DNA of 64,000 bases from Alphaproteobacteria bacterium (GCA_037200005.1 JBBCGY010000001.1:1201812-1265811); one strand, 5' to 3'; counted from the stretch's first letter, positions 7,880 to 17,344 are shown. The notes: generated by a model from the letters alone, not told the origin. A program made the numbers and translations.

Positions 7880-8770
7880 CTACCATCCCCGTTTCTGAAG
7901 CATCGCCGATTCAGGAATCGCGGCGATGTCCAGACCCGGCATCGCATCGGCGAGCGAGCGGCTGGCCTCCAGAAGTTTCGCGGGATCGTTGTAATTCTTC
8001 GTCGCCTGCACGATGGCGGCGGCGCGCTGGGCGGGGTCGGAAGACTTGAATATCCCCGATCCCACGAATACGGCTTCCGCGCCAAGCTGCATCGCCAAAG
8101 CGGCATCGGCGGGCGTCGCGATTCCGCCCGCGCAGAAATTGGGCACCGGCAGTTTGCCGTGCTCGGCCACCCATTCGACCAGCTCCAGGGAGGCTTGCAA
8201 GTCCTTCGCCTCGCGCGCCAGCTCCTCCGGCCTCAGGGCCGCCAGCTTGCGCATATCCCGCGTGATGGCGCGCATATGGCGCACCGCTTCGACGATATTA
8301 CCCGAACCGGCCTCGCCCTTGGTGCGGATCATGGCGGCACCTTCGGCGATCCGGCGCAAAGCCTCGCCCAGATTGCGCGCGCCGCAGACGAAGGGAATGG
8401 CAAAGCCGGTCTTGTCTATATGATGCTCGTCGTCCGCCGGGGTGAGGACTTCGCTTTCGTCGATATAATCGACGCCGAGGGATTCCAGAATCCGCGCCTC
8501 GGTGAAATGGCCGATGCGCGCCTTGGCCATGACGGGAATGGAAACCGCTTTCATGATCGCTTCGATCACGTCGATATTGGCCATGCGCGCGACACCGCCT
8601 TCCTTGCGGATGTCGGAGGGCACGCGCTCCAGCGCCATGACGGCGACCGCGCCGGAATCTTCGGCGATTTTCGCCTGCTCGCTGTTGGTCACGTCCATAA
8701 TGACGCCGCCCTTGAGCATTTCGGCCAGGCCGACTTTCAGACGAAATTCTTTATCTTTCAATGGCACCAT
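7880..8770 (-). CDS. pdxS: Pyridoxal 5'-phosphate synthase lyase subunit PdxS
   Basis: PdxS makes PLP from ribose 5-phosphate, glyceraldehyde 3-phosphate and ammonia (the DXP-independent route). The 296-residue protein is of normal length and very well conserved: [32 protein letters not shown], the catalytic-lysine region [12 protein letters not shown], and [20 protein letters not shown] near the phosphate site. AGGTAAAGAAA precedes the ATG. The gene lies between hemC and hemD on the same strand. PLP is the cofactor of 5-aminolevulinate synthase, which feeds this pathway in alphaproteobacteria, so the placement makes metabolic sense. Confidence 0.96.
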   Translation of the reverse strand: MVPLKDKEFRLKVGLAEMLKGGVIMDVTNSEQAKIAEDSGAVAVMALERVPSDIRKEGGVARMANIDVIEAIMKAVSIPVMAKARIGHFTEARILESLGVDYIDESEVLTPADDEHHIDKTGFAIPFVCGARNLGEALRRIAEGAAMIRTKGEAGSGNIVEAVRHMRAITRDMRKLAALRPEELAREAKDLQASLELVEWVAEHGKLPVPNFCAGGIATPADAALAMQLGAEAVFVGSGIFKSSDPAQRAAAIVQATKNYNDPAKLLEASRSLADAMPGLDIAAIPESAMLQKRGW

Positions 8771-8807
8771 TTTCTTTACCTGCTTTGCTATAGCGATAGC
8801 GTTGAAT

Positions 8808-8837
8808 ATTACAAACCCGATTGATTACAGACCCGAT
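8808..8837 (-). promoter_or_regulatory. Tandem 14-bp direct repeat upstream of pdxS
   Basis: The top strand reads ATTACAAACCCGAT, then TG, then ATTACAGACCCGAT: two copies matching at 13 of 14 positions with a period of 16 bp. They end 38 bp before the pdxS start, where a promoter or operator would sit. MocR/PdxR-type regulators of pdxST in other bacteria bind direct repeats, so an operator is possible, but no pdxR gene is in this window. Confidence 0.45.
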
Positions 8838-8916
8838 GCGCGTGAAAGCGCGGCGATATTCAAATCTGCCGGGCAGACGAAACATCAATGATCGGGCACT
8901 CCGATATTGCCCCAGT

Positions 8917-9885
8917 TTACTCCGCTTGTGAAGCGGTAAGGAGATCGGGCGGCAGGTAGCCGCGCAATTCGCCGCCTAATTCCCCGGCCAGCCGGAGCGC
9001 GGCTTCGCGGGCAAAAACCTCATGCCGCCGCTCCAGCTTGCGCCCGTCGGGCGTGGCGACCAGCGCCGAGAAATCGATCCGCCCATCCGCGCGCAGCGTG
9101 GCCAGCGCCGCGACCGGCGTATGGCATGAGCCGTCCAGGCGACGGAGAAATTCCCGCTCGATCGTGACGCAGGTTTCCGTGCGCGCGCAATTGATGCGGC
9201 GCACGAGATCATAGAGCGCCGTATGATCGCGGCGCATTTCCACGACCAAAGCGCCCTGCGCCGCTGCGGGCAGCATATCGTCGAGCGGCAGAATATGGAC
9301 ATATTCGTCAACCGCGTCGATCCGCTGCAACCCGGCATAGGCCAGCAGCAGGGCGTCGGCCTGGCCGTCCGCCAATTTGCGCAGCCGCGTATCGGCATTG
9401 CCGCGCAGCGGCACGACGACAAGATCGGGCCGCATATGCAATATCTGCGCGGCGCGGCGCAGGCTCGACGTGCCGACGCGCGCGCCTCCCGGCAGATCGC
9501 GCGGATGCGCCGCCTGAAAAGAGATGAACGCATCGCGGCTATCGTCGCGCGGCAGGAATGCCGCAAGGCACAGCGCGTCCGGTATCGACGTTTCCAAATC
9601 CTTGGCGCTGTGCACGGCGAGATCGATCTCGCCCGAGAGCAAGGCTTCTTCAAGTTCCTTGGCGAACAGTCCCTTGGTCGCGCCCATGGCGGCGAAATTA
9701 CGCTCTCCCTGCTCCGGCCGCCAATCACCCGAACTTTTCATCGGGATGATGTCAATGGCCAGTTCCGGCGCGGCGGACGCAAGAACGCCACGCAGGATAT
9801 CCGCCTGCTTCAGGGCCATTTTACTAGTGCGGGTACCGAGACGGATAGAGGCGGAACTCGAAACAGAAATATTGGTTGTCATCAT
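8917..9885 (-). CDS. hemC: Porphobilinogen deaminase HemC
   Basis: HemC polymerises four porphobilinogens into hydroxymethylbilane. The 322-residue protein has the N-terminal IRLGTRTSKMALKQAD, the catalytic region DLAVHSAKDLET, the arginine-rich PLRGNADTRLRKL, and the cofactor-binding cysteine in LDGSCHTPVAAL. I chose the ATG at 9885 because it fits family length; ATG 9882 is equally possible, and the longer frame from 9948 adds an unconserved hydrophobic stretch. No clear Shine-Dalgarno is seen. This is the first gene of the heme/PLP operon. The 146-bp gap to pdxS may hold a second promoter. Confidence 0.93.
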   Translation of the reverse strand: MMTTNISVSSSASIRLGTRTSKMALKQADILRGVLASAAPELAIDIIPMKSSGDWRPEQGERNFAAMGATKGLFAKELEEALLSGEIDLAVHSAKDLETSIPDALCLAAFLPRDDSRDAFISFQAAHPRDLPGGARVGTSSLRRAAQILHMRPDLVVVPLRGNADTRLRKLADGQADALLLAYAGLQRIDAVDEYVHILPLDDMLPAAAQGALVVEMRRDHTALYDLVRRINCARTETCVTIEREFLRRLDGSCHTPVAALATLRADGRIDFSALVATPDGRKLERRHEVFAREAALRLAGELGGELRGYLPPDLLTASQAE

Positions 9886-10069
9886 CAACACGGAGGTAAA
9901 AGAAGGTATGCGATGCAGGTTAATAGCAAGAAAAAATAGCAATGCCATCTTTTCTTGCAGCCAATGGTTAAGTTGTTGCCTGAAATGGATAGTGGATGGC
10001 GTGTTAATAAATTTTTTACTTTAATATCAATGCATTAGTTTCATTAAAATACGCTATAATGTTTTTATG

Positions 10070-10095
10070 CATTTAAACGAGCGTCATTTAAACGA
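10070..10095. repeat. Short tandem repeat, two 11-bp units
   Basis: CATTTAAACGA occurs twice, at 10070 and 10085, with a 15-bp period. It lies at the 3' edge of the small minus-strand frame and downstream of a possible TATAAT box (10055-10060) that faces the DUF2336 gene. Function unknown. The AT-rich stretch 9886-10069 holds no convincing gene. Confidence 0.4.
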
Positions 10096-10321
10096 ATACA
10101 TTAATACGACCGCCTCGGCTGCCTTTGCCGGCAGGAGCCGGTGTATTTCTCTGGGTGGCGGAACTGGTGGCATTGCCCTTACTGCCATGCTCGCCCGCTT
10201 CGATAGCGCGGGGCGTAATGGGCGCCGCGGCAGGCGGCTGAATGACAGCGCGAATCGCTTGCGGCGGAATGGCGGCCGGAACAGCCGCCTGAGGCACACT
10301 CGTGGGGATTGGAACCTGCAC
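10088..10321 (-). CDS. Small Pro/Ala-rich protein of unknown function
   Basis: The frame of 77 residues starts at a GTG with GGCGGAG eight bases upstream, an AT-rich region before it, and codon use like its neighbours. The protein is rich in Pro, Ala and Ile (PQAAVPAAIPPQAIRAVI), has no signal peptide or membrane helix, and ends in a Gly/Arg segment (GKGSRGGRINVFV). It is probably disordered. I recognise no family. A competing plus-strand frame (10067-10420) lacks a ribosome site and looks non-coding. Confidence 0.5.
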   Translation of the reverse strand: MQVPIPTSVPQAAVPAAIPPQAIRAVIQPPAAAPITPRAIEAGEHGSKGNATSSATQRNTPAPAGKGSRGGRINVFV

Positions 10322-10395
10322 GGAAAATACTCCGCCGCTAAAATAATATTTAATGATTGTCTCACGGCTGCCGTGAATAAAAAGTTAAGGAATCA

Positions 10396-11595
10396 GTGTT
10401 TAGTTCAGGTAGCGCAATGAACGAATTAACGGAAGCTTATACTAACGAACAGGATTCAATGAGCCTTATGATGTCTCAACAGGCCATTAATAAGCTTTTG
10501 ACGCTGGCGCATGACCGCTCCGAGCATGGGCGCGGCAATCTGGTCACGGAACTGGCGACATTGTTCGAGCGCTCCGATGTGATTCTCGGCGTGCGCGAGC
10601 AATCCCTGGTCAATGACATCGTCGACGAGCTTATCAGCAACGCGCAAATCACGGCGCGGCAGCAACTGGCGGAAATGCTGGCGCCGAAAACGACGACGCC
10701 GCGCCGGCTGGTCCTGGCGCTGGCCAGCGACCGGATCGAGGTGGCGCGCCCTATATTGATGCATTCCCCCATCTTCACCGACTCCGATTTGATGTCGCTG
10801 GTCGCGACGCAGGGCGTGGAACATTCCCGCGCCATTGCGCTGCGCGAGGAAATCGGCGAAGCGCTCGCCGACGCGCTGATCGTCACCGGCGATCTGGAAG
10901 TCATGCAGAACGTGGCCGAGAATCTCGGCGCCAAGATATCCCCGAAAACGATGACGGTGCTGACGAATGCCGCGCGATTTGCGGAGAAGCTTTGCCGCCC
11001 GCTGCTGCAGCGCCCGGAAATGACGCCGGAATCCGCCTCCAAGCTGTATTGGTGGACATCGCAGGACATGCGCCGTTTCGCCTTGCAGCGCTTCGGCGTG
11101 ACGGTGGGCCAGATCGACCAGACGCTCGAGCAAACCGTCGACGACCTTCTCGCCCGCTATGAAAACGAGAAAAATAACGAGCAGGTCATGGCCTATGTGG
11201 CGGACTGGCTGATCGAACGCGATCTCAACACGCCCAAGATTCTCGTGCAGGTTCTGCGTCTGGGGCATTTCCGCCTGTTCAACGTGCTGCTGGCGCGGCT
11301 TATCGATCTGCCGGTGGCGCTGACCGATGTCATCGTCGCGGAAATGGGCGGACGCTCGCTGGCGGCGGCCTGCCGCGGCACCAATATGGAGAAGCCGCAA
11401 TTCGTTTCCATCTTCCTGCTGTCGCGCGCGGCGCGCCGCGATGAGCAAGTCGTGCATCCGCGCGAGCTTAATCACGCCCTGCTCGCCTTCGACCGCCTCA
11501 ACCCCGTCGTCGCCCGGCAATTGCTGGACACATGGCGCCGCGATCCCAGCTATCTGATCGACCGCGCGCAGGGCAGGCCGGTGGCGGTGCAGTAG
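10396..11595 (+). CDS. DUF2336 domain-containing protein
   Basis: The 399-residue soluble protein belongs to the alphaproteobacterial DUF2336 family, built of HEAT-like helical repeats and without a known reaction. Typical features are TELATLFERSD and the segment PRRLVLALASDRIEVARPIL, followed by repeated helix pairs to the C-terminus. The GTG at 10396 has TAAGGA at short spacing. An ATG at 10417 is an alternative. It probably forms a unit with the small gene 7 nt downstream. Confidence 0.85.
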   Translation: MFSSGSAMNELTEAYTNEQDSMSLMMSQQAINKLLTLAHDRSEHGRGNLVTELATLFERSDVILGVREQSLVNDIVDELISNAQITARQQLAEMLAPKTTTPRRLVLALASDRIEVARPILMHSPIFTDSDLMSLVATQGVEHSRAIALREEIGEALADALIVTGDLEVMQNVAENLGAKISPKTMTVLTNAARFAEKLCRPLLQRPEMTPESASKLYWWTSQDMRRFALQRFGVTVGQIDQTLEQTVDDLLARYENEKNNEQVMAYVADWLIERDLNTPKILVQVLRLGHFRLFNVLLARLIDLPVALTDVIVAEMGGRSLAAACRGTNMEKPQFVSIFLLSRAARRDEQVVHPRELNHALLAFDRLNPVVARQLLDTWRRDPSYLIDRAQGRPVAVQ

Positions 11596-11602
11596 CAGTT
11601 AC

Positions 11603-12031
11603 ATGGTTTATCCTGAAGACATCCAGAATCTCAATGCGAACTCAAGGGCGGCCATTCGCGAACTCTGGGGAAACGTCCGGATCAATGCCGGATTCGAGAA
11701 AATGTTTTCGGAGCAGATCCACACCATAGCGGCTCATGAAGTTTTGGGAGACGGCGGCAAGGCGATGCTCGCCCTGAGAATAAGCGATACTCCCGGAGGC
11801 AGGACGATTTTTGTAGCGCAAGACGGATCCGGAGGATTCGAGGAGTTCATGAGAGACGACGATGGTCTGCGCCGCCCGGCCTTATCGCCGGAATATGCGG
11901 GCAAGATTCTCAATCTCGTGAGGCAATTAAAGCAAGACCCGGCATTCGTATATCGTCCCTTGGAACCGGCCTCGCCGTCGCGGACGAGCGGCGTGCTTGC
12001 TCCAACGCCCGAAACCTTGACACTATCATAA
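11603..12031 (+). CDS. Hypothetical protein
   Basis: This 142-residue soluble protein follows the DUF2336 gene by 7 nt and ends at a strong terminator, so it is the last gene of that unit. It has no signal peptide or membrane segment. The middle part (AMLALRISDTPGGRTIFVAQ) looks like an antiparallel sheet with an acidic DDDG turn; the C-terminus is Pro/Ser/Thr-rich. I do not recognise the family. Confidence 0.6.
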   Translation: MVYPEDIQNLNANSRAAIRELWGNVRINAGFEKMFSEQIHTIAAHEVLGDGGKAMLALRISDTPGGRTIFVAQDGSGGFEEFMRDDDGLRRPALSPEYAGKILNLVRQLKQDPAFVYRPLEPASPSRTSGVLAPTPETLTLS

Positions 12032-12074
12032 AAAAACTTCGGGCCGTGAAGCTTGCGCCGCACGGCCCGTTTTT
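12031..12074. terminator. Bidirectional terminator between convergent genes
   Basis: A perfect 9-bp stem CGGGCCGTG / CACGGCCCG is flanked by AAAAAA on one side and TTTTT on the other. It can terminate the DUF2336 unit on the plus strand and hup on the minus strand. Confidence 0.88.
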
Positions 12075-12083
12075 CATTCTGGA

Positions 12084-12101
12084 TTCCGGCTCTCGCCGGA
12101 A
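12084..12101 (-). terminator. Hairpin after hup
   Basis: A perfect 7-bp stem TTCCGGC / GCCGGAA with a four-base loop lies just after the hup stop codon. It has no adjacent T-run, so it may protect the 3' end or act together with the following bidirectional terminator. Confidence 0.5.
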
Positions 12102-12106
12102 GCGCC

Positions 12107-12406
12107 TTACTTCTTCTTGCCGTTGACGCTTTCCTTGAGCTGCTTGCCAGCGCGGAACTTCGGCTGCTTCGAAGCCTTGATCTTGATGGCTTCGCCGGTC
12201 TGCGGATTGCGGCCGGTGCCCGCGGCGCGCTGAGAAATGTAGAAATTGCCGAAACCGACCAGGCGGACTTCATCGCCCTTCTTCAGCGCGGTTTCGATGG
12301 TTTCGAAAACGGTATCGACGACGGCCGCGACTGCGGACTTCGACAGATCCAATTTCGCCAGAGCTTTTGCGTCAGCAATGGCGGCGACGAATTCATTCTT
12401 GTTCAC
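12107..12406 (-). CDS. hup: DNA-binding protein HU
   Basis: HU is a small dimeric nucleoid protein that bends DNA. The 99-residue protein starts with NKNEFVAAIADAKAL and has the GFGNFYISQRAAGTGRNPQTGE DNA-binding arm region (GRNPQTGE, with the intercalating proline), ending in a lysine-rich tail. The GTG at 12406 matches the family start, with GGGGAG upstream; the open frame further upstream is not conserved. It follows lon in the same direction, a common alphaproteobacterial order, but has its own promoter. Confidence 0.95.
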   Translation of the reverse strand: MNKNEFVAAIADAKALAKLDLSKSAVAAVVDTVFETIETALKKGDEVRLVGFGNFYISQRAAGTGRNPQTGEAIKIKASKQPKFRAGKQLKESVNGKKK

Positions 12407-12552
12407 TGGAGATCTCCCCCCGTTTGAGTGATAAATTAAAGCGCTTTCCTGGCGGGCATGGCGAACTCTCTCCGCCATTATCGCCCATTCGGAAACCGCC
12501 TCATCATGCTACGAACTGGCGTTCATACCGCGAATCCGCAAGCATGTTGAAG

Positions 12553-12581
12553 TCTAGGCATCGGCGATTTCGGCTGTCAAC
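12553..12581 (-). promoter_or_regulatory. Sigma-70-type promoter of hup
   Basis: On the minus strand a perfect TTGACA (12576-12581) is followed by a 17-bp spacer and CTAGAC (12553-12558). It lies in the lon-hup gap, about 150 bp before the hup start. Confidence 0.7.
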
Positions 12582-12660
12582 GCCGAAACGAGCGGAAAAG
12601 CAGGAAAAATGTGGATTATCCATGATCGGAAGGCAGGGGCCGAATTCGACCCCGCCCCGT

Positions 12661-15072
12661 CTAATGCCGCATCACGTCTTCGTCCTGGGCCTTGCGCTTG
12701 GCGAGCGCGGCGGCTTTGGCTTCCTCTTCTTCTTCGTTCCAGGTGATTGGCGTTACCGGATTGGCCAGCGCCAATTTAAGAACTTCGTCCACCGTGGAGA
12801 TGGGCATGATCTTAAGTCCGCGCTTAACATTGTCCGGTATCTCCGCGAGATCCTTCTCATTTTCCTTGGGGATGAGCACCGTGGTTATGCCGCTGCGCAG
12901 CGCCGCAAGCAGCTTTTCCTTAAGCCCGCCGATCGGCAGCACGCGCCCCCGCAGGGTGATTTCGCCGGTCATGGCCAAATCCCTGCGCACCGGATTGCCC
13001 GTCAGAACCGAGACGATGGAAGTTACCATGGCAACCCCCGCCGACGGCCCGTCCTTGGGAGTCGCGCCCTCGGGCACATGGACGTGAATATCGCGCTTTT
13101 CGATATGGGTCGGCTTGATCCCGAAGGCGATGGCGCGGGAACGCACATAGCTTTCCGCCGCCTGCACCGATTCTTTCATGACATCGCCGAGCTTGCCGGT
13201 GATGGTCATGCGGCCTTTGCCGGGCAGGGAAACGGCCTCGATCGATAGGATTTCGCCGCCGACTTCCGTCCAGGCAAGACCGGTGGTGACGCCCACCATA
13301 TCCTCGGCCTCGATTTCGCCGAAGCTGTAACGCCTTACGCCCGCGTATTTTTCCAGGTTGCGGCGCGTGAGGTTTACGCCCTTGAGATTCTTGACCAGGA
13401 TATCCTTCACCGCCTTGCGGGTCAGGTTGGCGATTTCGCGCTCCAGATTACGCACCCCGGCTTCGCGGGTGTAATAACGGATCAGGTCGCGCAAGGCGTC
13501 GTCGGAGATCGAGAACTCGCCTTTTTTCAATCCATGCTGCTTGATTTCCTTTTCCAGCAGATGGCGGCGGCAGATTTCTATCTTTTCGTCCTCGGTATAG
13601 CCGGAAAGACGAATGACCTCCATGCGGTCGAGCAAGGGCTGCGGCATCCGCAGCGTATTGGCCGTGCACACGAACATCACATCGGAGAGATCGTAATCGA
13701 CTTCCAGGTAATGATCGGCGAAGGTGTGATTCTGTTCGGGATCGAGCACCTCCAGAAGCGCCGACGAAGGATCGCCGCGCCAATCGGAACCCAGCTTGTC
13801 GATTTCGTCGAGCAGGATAAGCGGATTGGACGATTTGGCTTTCTTCATGCCCTGAATGACTTTGCCGGGCATGGAGCCGATATAGGTGCGGCGATGGCCG
13901 CGGATTTCCGCTTCGTCGCGGACCCCGCCCAGCGACATGCGGACGAAATTCCGCCCGGTGGCCTTGGCGATGGATTTGCCGAGCGACGTTTTGCCGACGC
14001 CTGGAGCGCCGACCAGGCACAGGATCGGCCCCTTGAGCTTGCTCTGGCGCTGTTGCACGGCGAGATATTCCAGGATGCGCTCTTTGACTTTCTCCAGCCC
14101 ATAATGATCGAGGTCCAGAACCTTTTGCGCGGCCTTGACGTCTTTTCTGACCTTGGTGCGCTTGCCCCAGGGAATGCTGACCATCCAGTCGAGGTAATTC
14201 CGCACGACGGTGGCTTCGGCCGACATCGGCGACATGGAGCGCAGCTTCTTGACCTCGGCGGCAAATTTCTCCGCCGCTTCCTTGCTCATTTTCAGCTGCT
14301 TGGCTTTATTCTCAAGCTCGGAAATCTCGTCGCGGCCTTCCTCACCCTCGCCAAGCTCCTTCTGGATCGCCTTCATCTGCTCGTTGAGGTAATATTCGCG
14401 CTGGGATTTCTCCATCTGGCGCTTGACGCGGCTGCGGATGCGTTTTTCGACCTGAAGAACGCCGATCTCCCCTTCCATGAAGGAGAAAATCTTCTCGAGC
14501 CGCTCGCTGATCACGGGCGTTTCCAGAATGGCCTGCTTGTCGGCAATTTTCAGCACGAGATGCGACGCGACCATATCGGCCAATTTGCCGATTTCGTCGA
14601 TCTGGTTGATCGACACCAGAACTTCGGGCGGAATTTTCTTGTTCAGCTTGATATACTGCTCGAATTGGCTGGCCACGGCGCGCGCCAGCGCCTCGAGTTC
14701 GGCCTCGTCGCCCATTTGTTCGGGCATGAGCTCGGCGGCGGCCTGGAAAAAGGCCGCATTGTCGGTGAAGCGGCTGACTTTCGCCCTTTGCCCGCCTTCG
14801 ACCAGCACTTTCACCGTACCATCGGGCAGTTTCAGCAATTGCAGCACGGTGCCGATGGTGCCGATTTTATATAAATCTTCCGCGCCGGGATCGTCCTGCG
14901 CCGCGTTCTTTTGCGTCAGAAGCAGGATTTGCTTGTCGTCATGCATGACGTCTTCAAGCGCCCGGACGGATTTCTCCCGTCCGACGAAGAGCGGCACGAT
15001 CATATGCGGGAACACAACGATATCCCGCAAAGGCAAGACGGGGAATACTGTGTTATTCGGGGCGGTGGCCAT
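12661..15072 (-). CDS. lon: ATP-dependent protease Lon
   Basis: Lon degrades misfolded and regulatory proteins; in alphaproteobacteria its substrates include DnaA and CcrM. The 803-residue protein is complete. It has an N-terminal substrate domain ([20 protein letters not shown]), a coiled-coil region, an AAA+ module with Walker [10 protein letters not shown] and Walker [11 protein letters not shown], and a C-terminal peptidase domain with the catalytic Ser in [11 protein letters not shown] and Lys in [13 protein letters not shown] 15072 has AAAGGA six bases upstream. The C-terminal tail is Glu/Ala/Lys-rich. Confidence 0.97.
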   Translation of the reverse strand: MATAPNNTVFPVLPLRDIVVFPHMIVPLFVGREKSVRALEDVMHDDKQILLLTQKNAAQDDPGAEDLYKIGTIGTVLQLLKLPDGTVKVLVEGGQRAKVSRFTDNAAFFQAAAELMPEQMGDEAELEALARAVASQFEQYIKLNKKIPPEVLVSINQIDEIGKLADMVASHLVLKIADKQAILETPVISERLEKIFSFMEGEIGVLQVEKRIRSRVKRQMEKSQREYYLNEQMKAIQKELGEGEEGRDEISELENKAKQLKMSKEAAEKFAAEVKKLRSMSPMSAEATVVRNYLDWMVSIPWGKRTKVRKDVKAAQKVLDLDHYGLEKVKERILEYLAVQQRQSKLKGPILCLVGAPGVGKTSLGKSIAKATGRNFVRMSLGGVRDEAEIRGHRRTYIGSMPGKVIQGMKKAKSSNPLILLDEIDKLGSDWRGDPSSALLEVLDPEQNHTFADHYLEVDYDLSDVMFVCTANTLRMPQPLLDRMEVIRLSGYTEDEKIEICRRHLLEKEIKQHGLKKGEFSISDDALRDLIRYYTREAGVRNLEREIANLTRKAVKDILVKNLKGVNLTRRNLEKYAGVRRYSFGEIEAEDMVGVTTGLAWTEVGGEILSIEAVSLPGKGRMTITGKLGDVMKESVQAAESYVRSRAIAFGIKPTHIEKRDIHVHVPEGATPKDGPSAGVAMVTSIVSVLTGNPVRRDLAMTGEITLRGRVLPIGGLKEKLLAALRSGITTVLIPKENEKDLAEIPDNVKRGLKIMPISTVDEVLKLALANPVTPITWNEEEEEAKAAALAKRKAQDEDVMRH

Positions 15073-15145
15073 CGTAATCCTTTCGGCAGCCAAAATTCCT
15101 GGCCAACATGATGATAGAGCTAGATGCTAGGGTCTTACGTTGAAG

Positions 15146-15173
15146 ATTTGGTTATTCCCTATTCGATTTCAAG
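15146..15173 (-). promoter_or_regulatory. Possible heat-shock (RpoH) promoter of lon
   Basis: The minus strand reads CTTG, then 18 bases, then CCAAAT, about 75 bp before the lon start. It resembles the alphaproteobacterial RpoH pattern (CTTG-N17/18-C-rich -10). Lon is a classical heat-shock gene. The match is partial. The rest of 15174-15309 shows no feature. Confidence 0.35.
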
Positions 15174-15309
15174 CTGTGAAATTGTGGAATCTTTCCCATG
15201 CTTATGCAATCGCTCTATTTCCAATATCGTCTTCAATCAGGCCTAGAAGCCTTTTTGCCACAGCCCAAGCCTATCCGGCTATGTCCTTCCCATTGAAATC
15301 CTTGATTTT

Positions 15310-15780
15310 TTAAGCCTGATTCCGCCGGATAACGCTGATTTTCCCGCTGCTTTCCAGAACCGCCGCCGCCACGCTTTCGATGCTGGCGCAACCGGTCTGG
15401 CGTAACGCGGCCTCAAGCTCGCGATGCGATATTTTGGCGCGCTGCATGGCGTCTTCGTATAGCTTGCCGTTATGGATCAATATTTGCGGTTGTCCCTCGA
15501 TAAGGGTTTCCAGTTTTCTGCTGCGGTAGGTCGCCAGGCTGATCAGGTAATCGATCGACACTAATATGATGGCGAGAATCAAGCCGCCTATAAGCGACAC
15601 GTCGCCGCCATTCATCGAGTTCTGAACCGCGTTCGACAGAATCAGCAGCAGCACGAGATCGAACGGCGCCAGTTCTCCCACCTGTCTCTTGCCCGCGATG
15701 CGCAGCAGAACCAGCAGGACAACATAAACGATAGCGCCCCGAAGAATGAGTTCCCACCAGGGGACGGTCATAGTGAACAT
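15310..15780 (-). CDS. DUF421 (YetF family) membrane protein
   Basis: The 156-residue protein has three transmembrane helices (about residues 10-30, 38-55 and 62-82) and a soluble C-terminal domain. Family marks are LLVLLRIAGKRQVGELAPFD, LILSNAVQNSMNGGD and LIEGQPQILIHNGKLYEDAM. YetF-like proteins are involved in the spore or envelope of Bacillus; their biochemical role is unknown. The C-terminal domain ends in an ESVAAAVLESSGKISVI motif typical of the family. Confidence 0.88.
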   Translation of the reverse strand: MFTMTVPWWELILRGAIVYVVLLVLLRIAGKRQVGELAPFDLVLLLILSNAVQNSMNGGDVSLIGGLILAIILVSIDYLISLATYRSRKLETLIEGQPQILIHNGKLYEDAMQRAKISHRELEAALRQTGCASIESVAAAVLESSGKISVIRRNQA

Positions 15781-15791
15781 ATGGGGGGCTT

Positions 15792-16226
15792 TTATTTCAC
15801 CGTAATGGTAATCGGCTGCGATACGACCGGCGGATCATGAAGCTCGTGATTGCCGTCACCGAGGACGATCTGCAGCACATGCTTGCCGGGCGCAAGGCTG
15901 ACCGCGGCCTCGGTTTGCCCTTTGCCGTAGTGCAAATGATGGTCGTCGTTGGGAATGGCGAATTGAGCCATATCCAGCGTAAGCGGCGCATCGATGAATA
16001 AATGGAAATGTCCCGTGCCGGAATCATGCGTGAGCGCGGGCGCGATTTTCATGCCTTCGATTCCGAAGACCACCTTCACCGGATTCGCCACGGTGTCGCC
16101 GTCCTTGAGATTGACGAAAAACGTCCTGGCGCCCGCGGGCGAAGGCGCGGAGCCTGCCTGAACCGGCACGGCGCACGCGACCGCCAGCATAACGACACTC
16201 ATCCATAAGGATATTTTCCGCCGCAT
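15792..16226 (-). CDS. DUF4399 periplasmic protein
   Basis: The 144-residue protein has a Sec signal peptide (MRRKISLWMSVVMLAVACAV, cleavage after VQA) and a single beta-sandwich-like DUF4399 domain. Conserved parts are FFVNLKDGDTVANPVKVVFG, GHFHLFID, HLHYGKGQTE and VLQIVLGDGNHELH. The His-rich motifs GTGHFHLF and DDHHLHYG suggest metal binding, but no function is established. It lies 11 nt upstream of the DUF421 gene and is probably co-transcribed. Confidence 0.85.
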   Translation of the reverse strand: MRRKISLWMSVVMLAVACAVPVQAGSAPSPAGARTFFVNLKDGDTVANPVKVVFGIEGMKIAPALTHDSGTGHFHLFIDAPLTLDMAQFAIPNDDHHLHYGKGQTEAAVSLAPGKHVLQIVLGDGNHELHDPPVVSQPITITVK

Positions 16227-16291
16227 CGCTCAATCTCCGTTTCATGCAGAAGCGGAGTTTAGCCTTATCCTGACGCCAGGACAAGGCGCGG

Positions 16292-17328
16292 CTATTGTAT
16301 CAGAGAAACCTCGGCCGCTCCGCCGCCGCCCGTGGCGGCGCACGAGAAGGTATAGGCGATATCGTCGTAATCAAGGTCGTCGGTAGGGCCGCCCATATCG
16401 TTCCAGGCATAGACGTAGCCACTGCCGCCCAGCCCGCCGCATGTCGGCGCCGCATTGACGGAATTGCTGGTGAGGCTGCCGCCGGCCATGCCGCTGACCA
16501 CTTGGGCCTGAGTCTGATTGCTGGGTTTCTGCTTGACCTGCAAAGCTCTATTCGTGGTTTGAGTCGGATAGGCGACTTTGCTGGGCGGATAGCGGTTCGA
16601 ATAGAAATAATGCGTGCTGCCGGGCGCGCCGCCGTAGGAATTGTTGCCGTACGTATTGCAGGTGACGTTTTTCATCGCGAAGCCGATTTGCGAGCCGGCC
16701 GTCATGGTGAATGTCACCGCCGGATTGCTGGTGCTGGTATTGCTGTACAGCTTATGGGCATTGTCCATGACGGAAATCGGCGGCGTATAGGTCGACAGGT
16801 CGGAACCGGGAGGAATGGGATACCAATAGATCGTGTTGGTATCGCAAGCGCTGCTGGTGAAATTCGTGGGGTCGGCCTTCGCCGTCACGACCGGATTCTT
16901 CGCGGTCGCCGAAGTTTTGATCGTCATCGTGTTGATCGCCGCCAGGGACATAAATCCGGTCGGCAGAGTCGCGGTGGCGGCGATGGCTATCGTATACGCC
17001 GATGTGGTGCCGCTCGTCGTTTGCGTGCCCGGCGTTATCGTGAAAGTAACGCCGCTGTTACGCGGCAGGCTGGCGATGGATTTGGTCATATAATTGGTCG
17101 CGACCGTTTTGGCGGTCGAGACGCTGGCAGAATCCACATAGGCGCTGGCGCCCGCCAGCGCCGCCGCGTCCGTGATATCCTGCAGAGCGCCTTTGAAATG
17201 CACCCCCTGGCCGTAATCGATGCCCACGCCGGCGGGCAAGCGTCATAGGCAGCAGCATCAGGCCGAACATGACGGCGACGTTGCCGCCGCGATCCCGGAT
17301 AAAACGGCGCCATACATGAAATCAACAT
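16292..17328 (-). pseudogene. tadG: TadG-like pilus assembly protein with two frameshifts
   Basis: Tad (Flp) pilus loci carry TadG, an envelope protein with a prepilin-like N-terminal helix. Translation should start at ATG 17328, which has GGGAG seven bases upstream. Two frame changes are needed: one near the GG at 17307-17312 to reach RRFIRDRGGNVAVMFGLMLL, and one at GGG 17234-17236 to pass from PMTLA to AGVGIDYGQGVHFKGALQ. Each is explained by one extra base, and the corrected gene is an exact 344-codon frame. The rest has DAAALAGASAYVD and a long Ser/Thr-rich secreted domain. As it stands no full protein can be made. Confidence 0.8.
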
Positions 17329-17344
17329 GGTGTTCTCCCTTGCT

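Noticed and set aside
7876-8106. N-terminal extension of pdxT
   Set aside because: It overlaps the conserved pdxS coding region in another frame and is Arg/Pro-rich. The real start is ATG 7875, at a four-base gap from the pdxS stop.
10067-10420. Plus-strand frame opposite the small Pro/Ala-rich gene
   Set aside because: It has no ribosome site, a Gly/Arg/Asn-rich random-looking composition, and overlaps the DUF2336 start.
13534-14874. A 446-codon plus-strand frame opposite lon
   Set aside because: It is a shadow of lon, with composition typical of antisense frames.
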